Notes: a model not told the origin generated them from the sequence alone. A stretch of DNA of 32,329 bases from Ruminococcus sp. UBA4275 (GCA_002395085.1 DGVV01000067.1:1-32329); one strand, 5' to 3'; counted from the stretch's first letter, positions 8,191 to 16,980 are shown. Program-made: numbers and translations.

Positions 8191-8844
8191 ATGAACCGTC
8201 AGGAATTTGAGGATGCTGCCCGCCGCTACCGCGAGGAAATGTTCCGGATGTACGCCGCGCGGCAGCTCGATCCCCCGCCGAAACCGCAGCCGCCGCATCC
8301 CGCAGCGCAGCACCCTGCCCCGCCGCCGCCCCGCAGCATTCCCGCTGCTGCCGTGCAGGAACAGCTCCCGCAGGATGCGCCCCCTGTCCCCGATCCGCCG
8401 GACCCTGCCGCCGAATCCGCACCGCAGCCGATGCCTGCCCCTTCCCCCGATGACGGCAGCCTCGGCAAACGCCCGTACACCGGCATCATCACGGTACACG
8501 TCACAACGGGTCTTGGCGCGATGCCCGTTCCCGGCGCTTCCGTCATGATCACAAGGGAGATTGACCGCGAAACACATCTCATTTCGATTCAGACAACCGA
8601 TCAGAGCGGACTCATCCGCCCTGTGACCGTTCCCGCACCGCCGCCCTCAGAAGATCAGCGCGACCCTGCCTGTTTCCGCTACGGCATCTCGGTTGAGGCG
8701 GAAGGCTATTACCGCGAACACAGCACCGATGTACCGGTCTTTCCGGGAATCACATCCATGCAGAATTTCGATCTGATTCCGCTGCCCGCCGGCATCACGG
8801 ACAGCGGCGACATCACCTATTACAACGATATGCAGCAGTTCTGA
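8191..8844 (+). CDS. Pro-rich protein with carboxypeptidase-regulatory-like beta domain
   Basis: A 217-residue protein with AAAGGAGG ten bases before the ATG. Residues 1-25 are a charged helix (RQEFEDAARRYREEMF). Residues 26-90 are strongly Pro/Ala-rich and probably disordered. Residues about 93-205 form a beta-sandwich-like domain (TGIITVHVTTG, VPGASVMITR, then FRYGISVEAEGYY) resembling carboxypeptidase regulatory or Ig-like folds. There is no signal peptide or membrane helix. It is followed at 13 bases by the SpoIID-like protein and sits behind a SigE-type promoter, so it probably works with that protein during spore formation. The function is not known to me. Confidence 0.8.
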   Translation: MNRQEFEDAARRYREEMFRMYAARQLDPPPKPQPPHPAAQHPAPPPPRSIPAAAVQEQLPQDAPPVPDPPDPAAESAPQPMPAPSPDDGSLGKRPYTGIITVHVTTGLGAMPVPGASVMITREIDRETHLISIQTTDQSGLIRPVTVPAPPPSEDQRDPACFRYGISVEAEGYYREHSTDVPVFPGITSMQNFDLIPLPAGITDSGDITYYNDMQQF

Positions 8845-8857
8845 GGGGAGGTGCGCG

Positions 8858-10246
8858 ATGCTCAGCGGAGAAATGTTCATTCCGGAGACGATCACCGTGC
8901 ATCTCGGTCTGCCCGATTCCGATGCCGCAAACGTCACCGTACCGTATATCGCATACCTCAAAAACGTCGCATCCAGCGAGATTTTTCCCACATGGCCGGA
9001 AAATGCCCTGCGTGCCAATATCTATGTCATCAACACCTTCGCCCTCAACCGCATCTATACCGAATGGTACCGTTCCCGCGGCTATCCGTTTGACATCACC
9101 AGCACCACGCAGTTCGATCAGGCATTTGTCTACGGGCGCGAAATCTTCGGGAACATCTCGCGGCTCTGCGAGGAACTGTTCCCGCGGTACGTGCGGCGGC
9201 AGGGCTATATTGAACCGATGCACACTGCCTTCTGTGACGGCTCGCGCACCCTCTGCGACGGTCTCTCACAGTGGGGAACGGTCGCGCTTGCCAATCAGGG
9301 CAATACGCCCTATGAGATTCTCCAGTATTACTACGGCGAAAATATCGACATCGTGCGCGCACAGAGCATCCGTGCCGCCACGCCGAGTTATCCGGATCAG
9401 GTGCAGGAACTCGGCATGGTCAGCGGCGATGTGCAGACCATCCAGATTCAGCTCAACCGCATCTCGCAGAATTTCCCCGCAATCCCCAAAATTCCGGAGA
9501 CAGACGGCGTATTCGATGAACGCACTGAGCGCGCCGTGCGGATCTTTCAGGAGGTCTTCGGGCTGACGCCCAGCGGAAAGGTCGGGGAGGCGACATGGTA
9601 CCGGCTGTCCTATATCTACACAAGCGTCAAGCGCCTTGCCGAACTTGACAGCGAAGGGCTTGAATACAGCGAGACGCAGCGCAATTTTCCCGCAGAACTG
9701 CGCACCGGAGATTACGGCGATGCGGTGCGCGCATTTCAGTATTATCTCGCGGTGATCGGGGCATACTATGAGAGCGTTCTTCCTGTTTCCGTGACCGGCA
9801 GCTATGACGCGGAAACTGCTGCATCCGTGCGGAGTTTTCAGCGGGTGTTCGGTCTCCCGCAGACCGGCATTGCAGACCGTGCCACTTGGAACGATATGTA
9901 CCGCGCATACGCCGGCATCCTCGAATCCGTGCCGCCCTCGGAATGCACCCGCCTGTATCCGAATCTGCTGCTGCGCGAGGGAATGCAGAATGAATACATC
10001 CGCAGCCTGCAAATGTACCTGAGCTACATCGCGCAGTTTGACCCGAACATTGACCCTGTGGCAAATACCGGCTATTTCGGACCGCTGACCAAAGCTGCCG
10101 TGCAGTCCTTTCAGCGCGAATACGGACTTACCGCAAACGGGCAGGTCGGCGCGGTCACATGGGATGCAATCACCGGTGTCTACTCCGAGATGCGCTGCGG
10201 CGCGAACAAGCGGCCCTATCAGGCGCCGGGCTATATCATCCGATAA
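8858..10246 (+). CDS. SpoIID/LytB-like protein with three peptidoglycan-binding repeats
   Basis: A 462-residue protein. Residues about 28-165 resemble the SpoIID/LytB domain: YIAYLKNVASSEIFPTWPEN aligns with the family motif that holds the catalytic glutamate (Glu41 here). It is followed by an ALRANIYVINTFAL stretch and ends in QWGTVALANQG...YEILQYYYG, the usual closing motif. Three PG_binding_1-type helical repeats follow (about 176-250, 272-345, 370-445), each ending in an FGLxxxGxxxxxTW pattern. SpoIID proteins cleave denuded glycan strands during engulfment and are membrane-anchored; this one has no visible signal peptide or membrane helix, which is odd. GGGGAGG precedes the ATG. Whether it is an active enzyme is uncertain. 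Confidence 0.82.
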   Translation: MLSGEMFIPETITVHLGLPDSDAANVTVPYIAYLKNVASSEIFPTWPENALRANIYVINTFALNRIYTEWYRSRGYPFDITSTTQFDQAFVYGREIFGNISRLCEELFPRYVRRQGYIEPMHTAFCDGSRTLCDGLSQWGTVALANQGNTPYEILQYYYGENIDIVRAQSIRAATPSYPDQVQELGMVSGDVQTIQIQLNRISQNFPAIPKIPETDGVFDERTERAVRIFQEVFGLTPSGKVGEATWYRLSYIYTSVKRLAELDSEGLEYSETQRNFPAELRTGDYGDAVRAFQYYLAVIGAYYESVLPVSVTGSYDAETAASVRSFQRVFGLPQTGIADRATWNDMYRAYAGILESVPPSECTRLYPNLLLREGMQNEYIRSLQMYLSYIAQFDPNIDPVANTGYFGPLTKAAVQSFQREYGLTANGQVGAVTWDAITGVYSEMRCGANKRPYQAPGYIIR

Positions 10247-10261
10247 GGAGGAGAAATCATC

Positions 10262-10774
10262 ATGCTTTATACCGATGCCCAGAAGCAGGAGCATATCAGT
10301 GAGATTCTGGGGCTGCTGTATCAGATTGCCCTGCGGGACAGCCGCATCCCGATCGTGCTGCCCTCCGGTGAATTCACCGAGGAAGCCGGCATTGCCGTCC
10401 GCGCCTTTCAGGAGGCATACGGTCTGCCCGTGACCGGCGAAATTGATGATGCGACATGGGAGCGCATTGCTGCGGTGTATCACGATCTGCTTGACAAGGC
10501 AGTTCCGCTTGTGATTTACCCTTCCGGCGGTCTGATTTTGCAGACCGGCGACGGCGGCGAACTCGTACAGCTTGTGCAGGTTTTGCTGCGGATTGCGGCA
10601 CAGCATTTTCCGAATCTGCCGCTGATCGCAGTCACCGGTGATTACGATGCCGGCACCGCCGATGCCGTCACGGTTTTGCAGAAGATTGCTGCGCTGCCGG
10701 AGAGCGGCAAAATGGACCGCGACACATGGAATGCCCTCGCCGGACTCATCCGCCGGCTGCCCCTCTCAATGTGA
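10262..10774 (+). CDS. Peptidoglycan-binding-domain protein
   Basis: A 170-residue protein consisting almost entirely of two PG_binding_1-type repeats (about 8-75 and 95-165). Each has the GYxxxTxxAVxxFQxxxxLxxxGxxDxxTW pattern in degraded form (FTEEAGIAVRAFQEAYGLP; YDAGTADAVTVLQKIAALP). No signal peptide and no catalytic domain are visible. AAGGAGG lies upstream, and the gene starts 15 bases after the SpoIID-like gene. It looks like a partner or a duplicated fragment of the repeats in the preceding protein. Confidence 0.85.
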   Translation: MLYTDAQKQEHISEILGLLYQIALRDSRIPIVLPSGEFTEEAGIAVRAFQEAYGLPVTGEIDDATWERIAAVYHDLLDKAVPLVIYPSGGLILQTGDGGELVQLVQVLLRIAAQHFPNLPLIAVTGDYDAGTADAVTVLQKIAALPESGKMDRDTWNALAGLIRRLPLSM

Positions 10775-10789
10775 AAGGAGGATACCGCC

Positions 10790-11902
10790 TTGCAGAATCC
10801 CCGCGGCGGCCTGCTGCAAGACCCCGTTTTCCGTGCTGTGACTGCCGCCGGCGGATTGCTCCTGCTGGGCGCGTTTGCGGCGTGGCATTATAATGCGCTG
10901 CTTTCGGCGGCAGGCGGTCTGCTGCATATCCTGCGGCCTCTGCTGCTGGGGGTGCTGTTTGCCACCATGCTTGAGCCGCCCTTTACCCGTCTGCAAACCG
11001 ATTTTGCGCGGTTCGCCTGCAAGCATCACCGCAATCCGGCGGCAAAATGGATCATGCCGTTTTCCCTTGCCGGTGCGGTGATTCCGCCGCTTGCAGTGCT
11101 GTGCAGCATCGTCTGTATCCTGATTCCGCAGCTCATGCAGTCGGTGCGGCTGTTCACGGAAAATTTCGGCTTCTACAGCAGCAATTTGCAGGGGATGATG
11201 TCCCGCTATGCCGACACCGCCCTTGCAAAAACCGTCCCCGCAGCACGCATTGAGGAACTGCTCGGCAGCTTGCAGACCCGTCTGCCGGAATTTCTCCGCA
11301 AAACCTATGATTATACCGCATCTGCCGTAGAGGTGCTGCTGGATCTCGGCATCGGAACGGTTTTTTCGCTGTATCTGCTGGCGGACAGGCACCGGCTCTC
11401 GGCGCAGTTCCGGACGGTCTGCACCCGCCTTGCCGGCAAACAGCGCACAGCGCGCATCACGGCACAGGCACGGCGCGTATGCAGCACCTTTGCACGGTTT
11501 CTCAGCTCACAGTGCAAGGAAGCCCTGATTCTGGGGGCGCTTTGCTGGCTTGGCATGACACTCCTGCACTTTCCCTATCCGGTTCTCATCAGCGTGATCA
11601 TCGGGGTGACAAATATCGTACCGTATATCGGGCCGCTGGCCGGAACAGTTCCCGCCGTGCTGCTTCTGCTGCTGATTCAGCCGCGGTCAGCGGTATGGTT
11701 TGTCGTGTTCATCGTGGTCCTGCAGCAGCTTGAAAGCAATCTGATCTACCCGCGCGTGGTCGGCAGTTCTGTGGGACTCCCGCCCGCATGGGTGCTTGCT
11801 GCAATCGTCATCTGCGGCGGCCTCTGGGGGGCAGGCGGAATGCTGCTGGGCGTTCCGCTGGCAGCGGTACTGTATGCGGTGCTGTTTCCTGAGGAAGCGT
11901 AA
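10790..11902 (+). CDS. AI-2E-family / YtvI-like integral membrane protein (TTG start)
   Basis: A 370-residue polytopic membrane protein of the AI-2E transporter family (DUF20/UPF0118). It has hydrophobic helices near 20-60, 88-118, 178-200, 240-262 and 268-365. The family signatures are GVTNIVPYIGPLAGTVPA and the C-terminal PAWVLAAIVICGGLWGAGGM. It starts with TTG: AAAGGAGG lies eight bases upstream and no better start exists. It closes the SigE-like cluster. In B. subtilis the family member YtvI is a sporulation membrane protein, which fits the context. The transported substrate is unknown. Confidence 0.87.
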   Translation: MQNPRGGLLQDPVFRAVTAAGGLLLLGAFAAWHYNALLSAAGGLLHILRPLLLGVLFATMLEPPFTRLQTDFARFACKHHRNPAAKWIMPFSLAGAVIPPLAVLCSIVCILIPQLMQSVRLFTENFGFYSSNLQGMMSRYADTALAKTVPAARIEELLGSLQTRLPEFLRKTYDYTASAVEVLLDLGIGTVFSLYLLADRHRLSAQFRTVCTRLAGKQRTARITAQARRVCSTFARFLSSQCKEALILGALCWLGMTLLHFPYPVLISVIIGVTNIVPYIGPLAGTVPAVLLLLLIQPRSAVWFVVFIVVLQQLESNLIYPRVVGSSVGLPPAWVLAAIVICGGLWGAGGMLLGVPLAAVLYAVLFPEEA

Positions 11903-11910
11903 TCAAGCCT

Positions 11911-11948
11911 GAAGCCCCGAAGCGATTTCCGGATCGTTTCGGGACTTC
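11911..11948 (+). terminator. Terminator of the peptidoglycan-binding cluster
   Basis: A 16-bp stem with one mismatch and one G-U pair (GAAGCCCCGAAGCGAT with ATCGTTTCGGGACTTC) begins 8 bases after the membrane-protein stop codon. A weak TGTTTC tract follows. Confidence 0.75.
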
Positions 11949-12134
11949 TGTTTCATCTGCGCAGGAATGCACCCCCTTTTCTGTGCGATTGCCTCTATGA
12001 TACCATACCGCACGAAACAATCAACTGCAAAACATTTTTCCAGATTTTTCTGCTGCATAAAATCCGCTTTGCTGCCGATACTAACAAGGCAGACGCAGGA
12101 CAGCGCCGTGCGGTTTCTCCTTCCCCCGAAGTGA

Positions 12135-12180
12135 GATTTGCAGCGCGCGGAACTGTCACCCGAAACCGCGCCTGCAAATC
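12135..12180 (+). promoter_or_regulatory. Strong leader hairpin before the DUF378 gene
   Basis: A 15-bp stem with a single bulged base (GATTTGCAG, bulge, GCGCGG, paired with CCGCGCCTGCAAATC) ends 20 bases before the ATG and about 7 bases before the ribosome site. There is no T-tract after it, so it is not a standard terminator. In the preceding stretch from 11950 I see no gene and no convincing promoter. Confidence 0.65.
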
Positions 12181-12200
12181 CACGAAATGAGGAAAAAGAA

Positions 12201-12410
12201 ATGTGGGATAAGCTCGCTTTGATTCTGCTGGTTGTCGGCGGAATCAACTGGGGTCTTGTCGGTATGTTCGAGCTGGACCTTGTCGCATGGATGTTCGGCG
12301 GTGCTGCCTCCATTCTGAGCAGACTGATCTATATTCTGGTGGCGCTCTCTGCCGTCTGGTGTATTTCATTCCTGTTCCGTGACCGTTCTCCGGTTCGTGC
12401 CGAGGGCTGA
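12201..12410 (+). CDS. DUF378-family small membrane protein
   Basis: A 69-residue protein with two membrane helices (about 5-24 and 43-62). The GGINWGLVG motif in helix 1 is the hallmark of the DUF378 (YuzA-like) family, whose function is unknown. The start MWDKLAL has GAGGAAA eight or so bases upstream. It is a single-gene unit, with a strong hairpin in its leader and a strong terminator after it. Confidence 0.88.
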   Translation: MWDKLALILLVVGGINWGLVGMFELDLVAWMFGGAASILSRLIYILVALSAVWCISFLFRDRSPVRAEG

Positions 12411-12428
12411 TAACTCCCCGCACAAATC

Positions 12429-12473
12429 TCTCCGCATACGGCATCCCGCGATGCTGTGTGCGGAGATTTTTTT
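12429..12473 (+). terminator. Rho-independent terminator after the DUF378 gene
   Basis: A 16-bp stem with two G-U pairs (TCTCCGCATACGGCAT with ATGCTGTGTGCGGAGA), a 6-base loop and seven T. Confidence 0.95.
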
Positions 12474-12560
12474 GCAGACGAAATCCGACCGTTTCTCCTT
12501 CGCATTATGTCCAAATTTTGCGCCGCGATTCGTATAGTTTGACAAATTGCCCCGCAGGAC

Positions 12561-12589
12561 TTGCGTTTTTGCAGAAAATATGCTATACT
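12561..12589 (+). promoter_or_regulatory. SigA-type promoter of the epimerase gene
   Basis: -35 TTGCGT (12561-12566) and -10 TATACT (12584-12589) with a 17-bp spacer, about 50 bases before the ATG. Confidence 0.75.
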
Positions 12590-12641
12590 AAAGTGAATAA
12601 ATGCTCCGTGGGATTATCGAAGCAAGGAGGATATCTGTATC

Positions 12642-13646
12642 ATGAATTATACACAGCAAACCGTACTGAACGGTACACCCTGCATCATGCTGTCAGCAGG
12701 CGGCTATGAGGCGTACATCGCCTACGAGATCGGCTCGAATGTCATCCGGCTGCGCGATGTGAAAAACAATATTGATGTCTTCCGCTGGTCACCGGAGAAT
12801 ACCCCCGAATCGCTGCGGCAGTCCGCGGAGGTGTGGGGTCTCCCGACACTCTATCTCCCGAACCGCTTTGCAGACGGTATCCTCAAAACTTCGGATGCGG
12901 TCTATCATCTGCCGGTGAACGAAGCAGAACCCTATCACAATCACATTCACGGCTTCCTGCACAAGCGCGTACACACCGTGCTGTCGCATCATGCCGATGA
13001 AAACTGCGCCGTCGTGCGCACCGCATACAATTACGATGAGAACGATCCGTTCTTTGAATATCTGCCGCTGCGCTTCCGCGTGGAGCTGACCTTCACCCTC
13101 AGCGAGTACGGTCTGGAACACAAAATCGCGATCATCAATCTCTCCGAGAAGGCGCTGCCGATCTCGGTGGCAACACATACGACGATTCAGGCCCCCTTCC
13201 TTGACGGCGCAAAGCCGGAGGATATGCGCCTGATGGTGCCCATCGGCAAACGCTGCGAACTGAATGAACGCTGCCTGCCGACGGAACGTCTGCTGGATCT
13301 CAAGCTTTCGGATCTCGAATACCGCAACGGCACAAAATGCCCCGTGCTGCAAAACCTCGATAACGATATGTACACCGCCGATACCGGCAAGCTGGACGAT
13401 CAGGATTTCTACGGCGCAATCGTGGAGGACGAGGCAAGCGGCAGAAAGATCTGCTATCAGGTCAGTCCGGAGTACAAGTTCTGGATTGTCTGGAACGACA
13501 AGGGCTTCAACGGCTACTTCTGCCCTGAACCGATGACCGCAATGATTGACGCGCCGAATCTTTCGCTGCCGCAGGAAGTCACCGGCTATCAGGAACTCAA
13601 GCCGCACGATGTCTTTGAAGCAAATCAGCGCTTCTTTACCGTATAA
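12642..13646 (+). CDS. Aldose 1-epimerase (galactose mutarotase)-like protein
   Basis: A 334-residue protein with the aldose-epimerase plan, interconverting anomers of a sugar. Recognisable elements are PNRFADG (74-80, substrate Arg75), HNHIHGF (99-105, position of the first catalytic His in HGG-type enzymes), ATHTTIQAPF (position of the second catalytic His) and a C-terminal GYQELKPHD bearing the probable catalytic glutamate. AGGAGG lies 12 bases before the ATG. It is monocistronic, with its own promoter and terminator. The HGF in place of HGG and the altered NHTYFN motif suggest a divergent subfamily, so the sugar cannot be named. Confidence 0.85.
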   Translation: MNYTQQTVLNGTPCIMLSAGGYEAYIAYEIGSNVIRLRDVKNNIDVFRWSPENTPESLRQSAEVWGLPTLYLPNRFADGILKTSDAVYHLPVNEAEPYHNHIHGFLHKRVHTVLSHHADENCAVVRTAYNYDENDPFFEYLPLRFRVELTFTLSEYGLEHKIAIINLSEKALPISVATHTTIQAPFLDGAKPEDMRLMVPIGKRCELNERCLPTERLLDLKLSDLEYRNGTKCPVLQNLDNDMYTADTGKLDDQDFYGAIVEDEASGRKICYQVSPEYKFWIVWNDKGFNGYFCPEPMTAMIDAPNLSLPQEVTGYQELKPHDVFEANQRFFTV

Positions 13647-13650
13647 TTTG

Positions 13651-13686
13651 AACAGGACGCACAGCCAGTGTGCGTCCTGTTTTTTG
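13651..13686 (+). terminator. Rho-independent terminator after the epimerase
   Basis: A perfect 12-bp stem (ACAGGACGCACA with TGTGCGTCCTGT), a 5-base loop and a run of T. The same hairpin may also stop minus-strand transcripts leaving spoIVA; I see no separate terminator for that gene between 13687 and 13765. Confidence 0.95.
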
Positions 13687-13765
13687 TTGAAAAAAGGGGG
13701 CGCTGTGCGGCTGCGGGCATCATGTCAGCAGCGGAAGCTTCCATTCCCAATCTGTCGGAGGCACC

Positions 13766-15238
13766 TCAGAGGATGAAGCAGATCAGCCCGCTGCATCCCT
13801 CATTGATGACCCGTTCGAGCGTTTCCTGCAATTTCAGGCGGGCTTCTGCCGGCATCTTGCCGAGTTTCGCGTGCAGCCCCTCATTGACCAGCTCATGCAG
13901 CGATTTCCCGAAAATATTGGATTCCCAGATCTTTGCGGGATTTTCCTCGAATTCACGCAGCAGATACAGCACCAGTTCCTCGCTCTGCTTTTCACTCCCG
14001 ACAATCGGGCTGACGGTCGTTTCGATGCCTGCCCGCATGATGTGCAGCGACGGCGCAGATGCCCGCAGCCGCACGCCGTATCTGCCGCCCTGCCGGATCA
14101 TCTCAGGTTCTTCGAGCTTCAGTTCATCGGCTTCCGGCATGATGATGCCGTAACCGGTCGCTTCGGCTTCCTCCAGCGCGGGGCGGATGCGCTCATATTC
14201 CCGCTTCACACGCGAGAGTTCCAGCAGCACCGGAAACAGCTCGTTTTCACTGCGGATTTCAATGCCGGTTTCCTCACCGAGAATGCGGTAAAACAGGGTC
14301 GGATCAAGTGCAACGGAGAGTGTAACATTACCCGTGCCGAGTGCGCGCTGCCGGATTGCAGCCTCACGGATATACGGGCAGGCAGCGAGTTTTTCGGGCA
14401 TCTGCTGCACATCGCGCATCACCGCGATGCCCTGTGCTGCATCACGCACCGCATCGTAAACCGCAGATTTCAGCCAGTGTCCGGCGGGGAGTGCGGGCAG
14501 CCATGCGGCAGTTTCCATGCGGATTTCGCGGACGGGGAACATATCCAGCAGATCGCCCAGAATGCCGCGGATTGTCTCCTCAGTGAGGTCGAGACAGTTC
14601 ACCGCCTTGACCGGTGCGCTGTACTGCTGTTCCAGCGATGCCGCAAGCGCCTGCGTTTCCGGTGCATCAGGCGATGCGGAATTGAGCAGCACGGCATAGG
14701 GTTTGCCGAGCGCCTGCAATTCCCCGATGACACGCGATTCGGCGCTCTCATATTCGCTGCGGGGGATGCCCGTGACCGTGCCGTCCGTCGTAACGACCAG
14801 CCCGACCGTTGCGTGTTCCGTGATGACCTTCTGCGTACCGATTTCTGCCGCCATATTGAAGGGGACTGCTTCCTCAAACCACGGCGTCTTGACCATGCGC
14901 GGCGCTTCCTCCTCGATGTATCCCAGCGCACTCGGCACGATGTATCCCACGCAGTCGATCATCCGGACAGCGCACTGCGCACCGCCCTCCAGCGTGATTT
15001 CTGCGGCGGTTTCCGGCACAAATTTCGGCTCTGTTGTCATGATGGTCTTTCCGCCGGCACTCTGCGGCAGTTCATCCGTTGCACGTTCCCGCTTTGCCTC
15101 ATCCGTAATGTGCGGGATCACCAGTGTCTCCATAAACCGCTTGATGAGCGTCGATTTTCCGGTGCGGACCGGTCCGACCACACCAATATAGATGTCACCG
15201 CCTGTGCGGCGCGCGATGTCCGCGTAAATATCACTCAT
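13766..15238 (-). CDS. spoIVA: Stage IV sporulation protein A (spore-coat scaffold ATPase)
   Basis: SpoIVA polymerises on the forespore surface, using ATP hydrolysis, to form the basement layer of the spore coat. The 490-residue length matches the family. The P-loop GPVRTGKST (22-30, Lys28) follows the conserved start SDIYADIARRTGGDIYIGV. The C-terminus ends in the typical NEGCSGLICFIL segment, which anchors SpoIVA at the membrane through SpoVM in Bacillus. A GAGAGG ribosome site precedes the ATG. It lies 18 bases after sipL, its binding partner, and should be under SigE control in the mother cell. Confidence 0.98.
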   Translation of the reverse strand: MSDIYADIARRTGGDIYIGVVGPVRTGKSTLIKRFMETLVIPHITDEAKRERATDELPQSAGGKTIMTTEPKFVPETAAEITLEGGAQCAVRMIDCVGYIVPSALGYIEEEAPRMVKTPWFEEAVPFNMAAEIGTQKVITEHATVGLVVTTDGTVTGIPRSEYESAESRVIGELQALGKPYAVLLNSASPDAPETQALAASLEQQYSAPVKAVNCLDLTEETIRGILGDLLDMFPVREIRMETAAWLPALPAGHWLKSAVYDAVRDAAQGIAVMRDVQQMPEKLAACPYIREAAIRQRALGTGNVTLSVALDPTLFYRILGEETGIEIRSENELFPVLLELSRVKREYERIRPALEEAEATGYGIIMPEADELKLEEPEMIRQGGRYGVRLRASAPSLHIMRAGIETTVSPIVGSEKQSEELVLYLLREFEENPAKIWESNIFGKSLHELVNEGLHAKLGKMPAEARLKLQETLERVINEGCSGLICFIL

Positions 15239-15256
15239 ATCCAGTATCCTCTCTTG

Positions 15257-16798
15257 TTATGCGTTTGCGATCAGCAGCATTTGCGGGGCGGTCAGCGGAT
15301 CAGAGGCATCTGCATTGTCTGCACGGAGAGTCTCCGCAGGAACGCGGCAGCGCTTGGCGATGTCCCAGAGTGATTCGCCTGCCTGCGCGAAATACAGCCG
15401 CAGGGCAAAGGTTTCGGCATCGGGCAGGGGCGCATCGGCATCCACCTGTGCATCAGTCAGCAGCGATTTGCACACCGTCCGCAGAATATTCCCGCTGACG
15501 GAGAGTTCAGCCCGCAGCGATACGCTGTCTGAACCGGTGAGTGTATATGTGCAGCTCCTGACGGTCACGGGCGGAAGTGCAGCAGCATCGTTCTCCGGCA
15601 TTGCCCATGTGAACGGTTCTGCGCCGGTCAGCATCACCGGCTGATTTTCGGCATCTGCTGCCAGCACACAGCAGCGCAGATTCCCCTGCACAGTGCAGCC
15701 GCCCTCCGCCGCCGGCAGAACTGTCACCTTCTCCGGTGATGCCCATGCCGCATATACTTTTGTCAATACGGTATCCGGCTGCACAAGCTGTGCATGAACA
15801 ACCTGTGAGGCGGCAATCTGTTCGGGAGCGGCGGCAAGCAGCAGCGTCTCCTGCTGCACACTGACAGGATGCTGCGTGGAATAAAGATCGGTCAGCAGCG
15901 GCAGTTCAGCAGTCCGGACGGCTGTGCAGCGCAGGTTGATTTGCAGGTCACAGTGCAGCAGCCGGATGTCGCCGTTATTTTCAGATTCAGTCGTGATGAG
16001 ACAGTCTCGCAGTTCCGCAGTCACACAGTGCGGCATCTCATCATAAAACTGCTCCGGCTCACAAATCTGTGAGAAGGGGAATACGGCAGTCAGAGATTCC
16101 GCACCGTTTTCGGCTGCATAAAGCAATGTAACCGCCGCCTCGCCCTTCGCAACTACCTTGCCGCAGACCGCTTTTGTCTCCGTGATGCGCAAGGCAGCAT
16201 CCTCGCGCAGAACCGTCAGCAGCGGAGACTGCGTTTCCGGAATGCGGATGTCCTCCGACAGCACAAAGCGTTTCTCCGCACGCACGGTCTGCTGCACAAA
16301 GCTGACGGTTTCCGTGCGCGCCTGCAAGCCTGCACCGGAAGCGGCGGTCAGCACGGAGAGAACTTTCTCTCCGGAAATACGGATGTGCAGTGCAATCGCA
16401 CCGCGGATGTCGATGCGGCGCGGATTGACTGCACGGCAGTTGAGATAATCCGAAGCGGCTTCGATCCGGATTTGCGGCGACTGCATCGCAGCAGCATCCG
16501 GCGGCAAAGGCATCTCCCGCTGATATTCGAGATTCTGCGTGACCGCCTGTACACGGCTGCTTTGTTCCGCGCAGTAAAGCACACGCAGCTTCACGCTCAG
16601 CGTATAATGCAGCACGCCGTCTGTCACCTCCTGCGAGAGAATGCGCGCATCGGCGGCGCAGTGCAGCAGACGAAAGAAATCGGGGTAGTAGTCGGGCAGA
16701 ACACAGTCCAGTTCCAGACTCTGCTCCTGCGTGATTTCCGGCAGCACAGCGGGATGCAGGACATTCTCCCGCAGCAGTTCACATTCATTGGTTCGCAT
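15257..16798 (-). CDS. sipL: SipL, SpoIVA-interacting coat morphogenetic protein (DUF3794 + LysM)
   Basis: A 513-residue clostridial coat morphogenetic protein. Two or three DUF3794-type beta domains occupy residues about 20-445; an example is ALHIRISGEKVLSVL in a repeated beta-rich setting. A C-terminal LysM domain (about 468-513) contains YFAQAGESLWDIAKRCRVP. In C. difficile the SipL LysM domain binds SpoIVA and is required for coat encasement; the adjacent spoIVA gene supports the same role here. GGAGG lies eight bases before the ATG. A SigE-like promoter lies just upstream. Two-gene operon with spoIVA. Confidence 0.93.
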   Translation of the reverse strand: MRTNECELLRENVLHPAVLPEITQEQSLELDCVLPDYYPDFFRLLHCAADARILSQEVTDGVLHYTLSVKLRVLYCAEQSSRVQAVTQNLEYQREMPLPPDAAAMQSPQIRIEAASDYLNCRAVNPRRIDIRGAIALHIRISGEKVLSVLTAASGAGLQARTETVSFVQQTVRAEKRFVLSEDIRIPETQSPLLTVLREDAALRITETKAVCGKVVAKGEAAVTLLYAAENGAESLTAVFPFSQICEPEQFYDEMPHCVTAELRDCLITTESENNGDIRLLHCDLQINLRCTAVRTAELPLLTDLYSTQHPVSVQQETLLLAAAPEQIAASQVVHAQLVQPDTVLTKVYAAWASPEKVTVLPAAEGGCTVQGNLRCCVLAADAENQPVMLTGAEPFTWAMPENDAAALPPVTVRSCTYTLTGSDSVSLRAELSVSGNILRTVCKSLLTDAQVDADAPLPDAETFALRLYFAQAGESLWDIAKRCRVPAETLRADNADASDPLTAPQMLLIANA

Positions 16799-16831
16799 GG
16801 TATCATCCTCCGTGTTTGCAGTTTCTGCTGT

Positions 16832-16860
16832 ATTCTATGCGTGTCCGGCGGAGAATAGAC
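16832..16860 (-). promoter_or_regulatory. Putative SigE-type promoter of sipL-spoIVA
   Basis: On the minus strand, -35-like GTCTATT (16854-16860), a 14-bp spacer, and -10-like CATAGAAT (16832-16839), compared with the SigE consensus CATACAAT. It is weaker than the 8129 promoter but has the same spacing, and SigE control is expected for these genes. Confidence 0.5.
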
Positions 16861-16915
16861 CACGCATCCGGAAAATGCAGTGAACCGTTCCGGTGCAGGC
16901 GCAGATGCATAACGC

Positions 16916-16949
16916 AAAAAGCGGAGAACCCGTCAATGGGCTCTCCGCT
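16916..16949 (-). terminator. Rho-independent terminator after the FMN-binding membrane protein
   Basis: A 12-bp stem with one G-U pair (AGCGGAGAGCCC with GGGTTCTCCGCT), loop ATTGAC, then TTTTTG on the minus strand. It shares the ten bases CCGTCAATGG with the terminator at 18374-18416. Confidence 0.93.
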
Positions 16950-16980
16950 GAGTTTGCTTCCGAAAATGTACGGTAATGCG

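Noticed and set aside
12042..12066. CATAAAAT near 12055 as a SigE-type promoter for the DUF378 gene
   Set aside because: The -10 resembles SigE, but no -35 is found at 13-15 bp, so it was not listed.
13871..15373. Plus-strand open frame opposite spoIVA
   Set aside because: Antisense to an unmistakable spoIVA; no ribosome site or domain.
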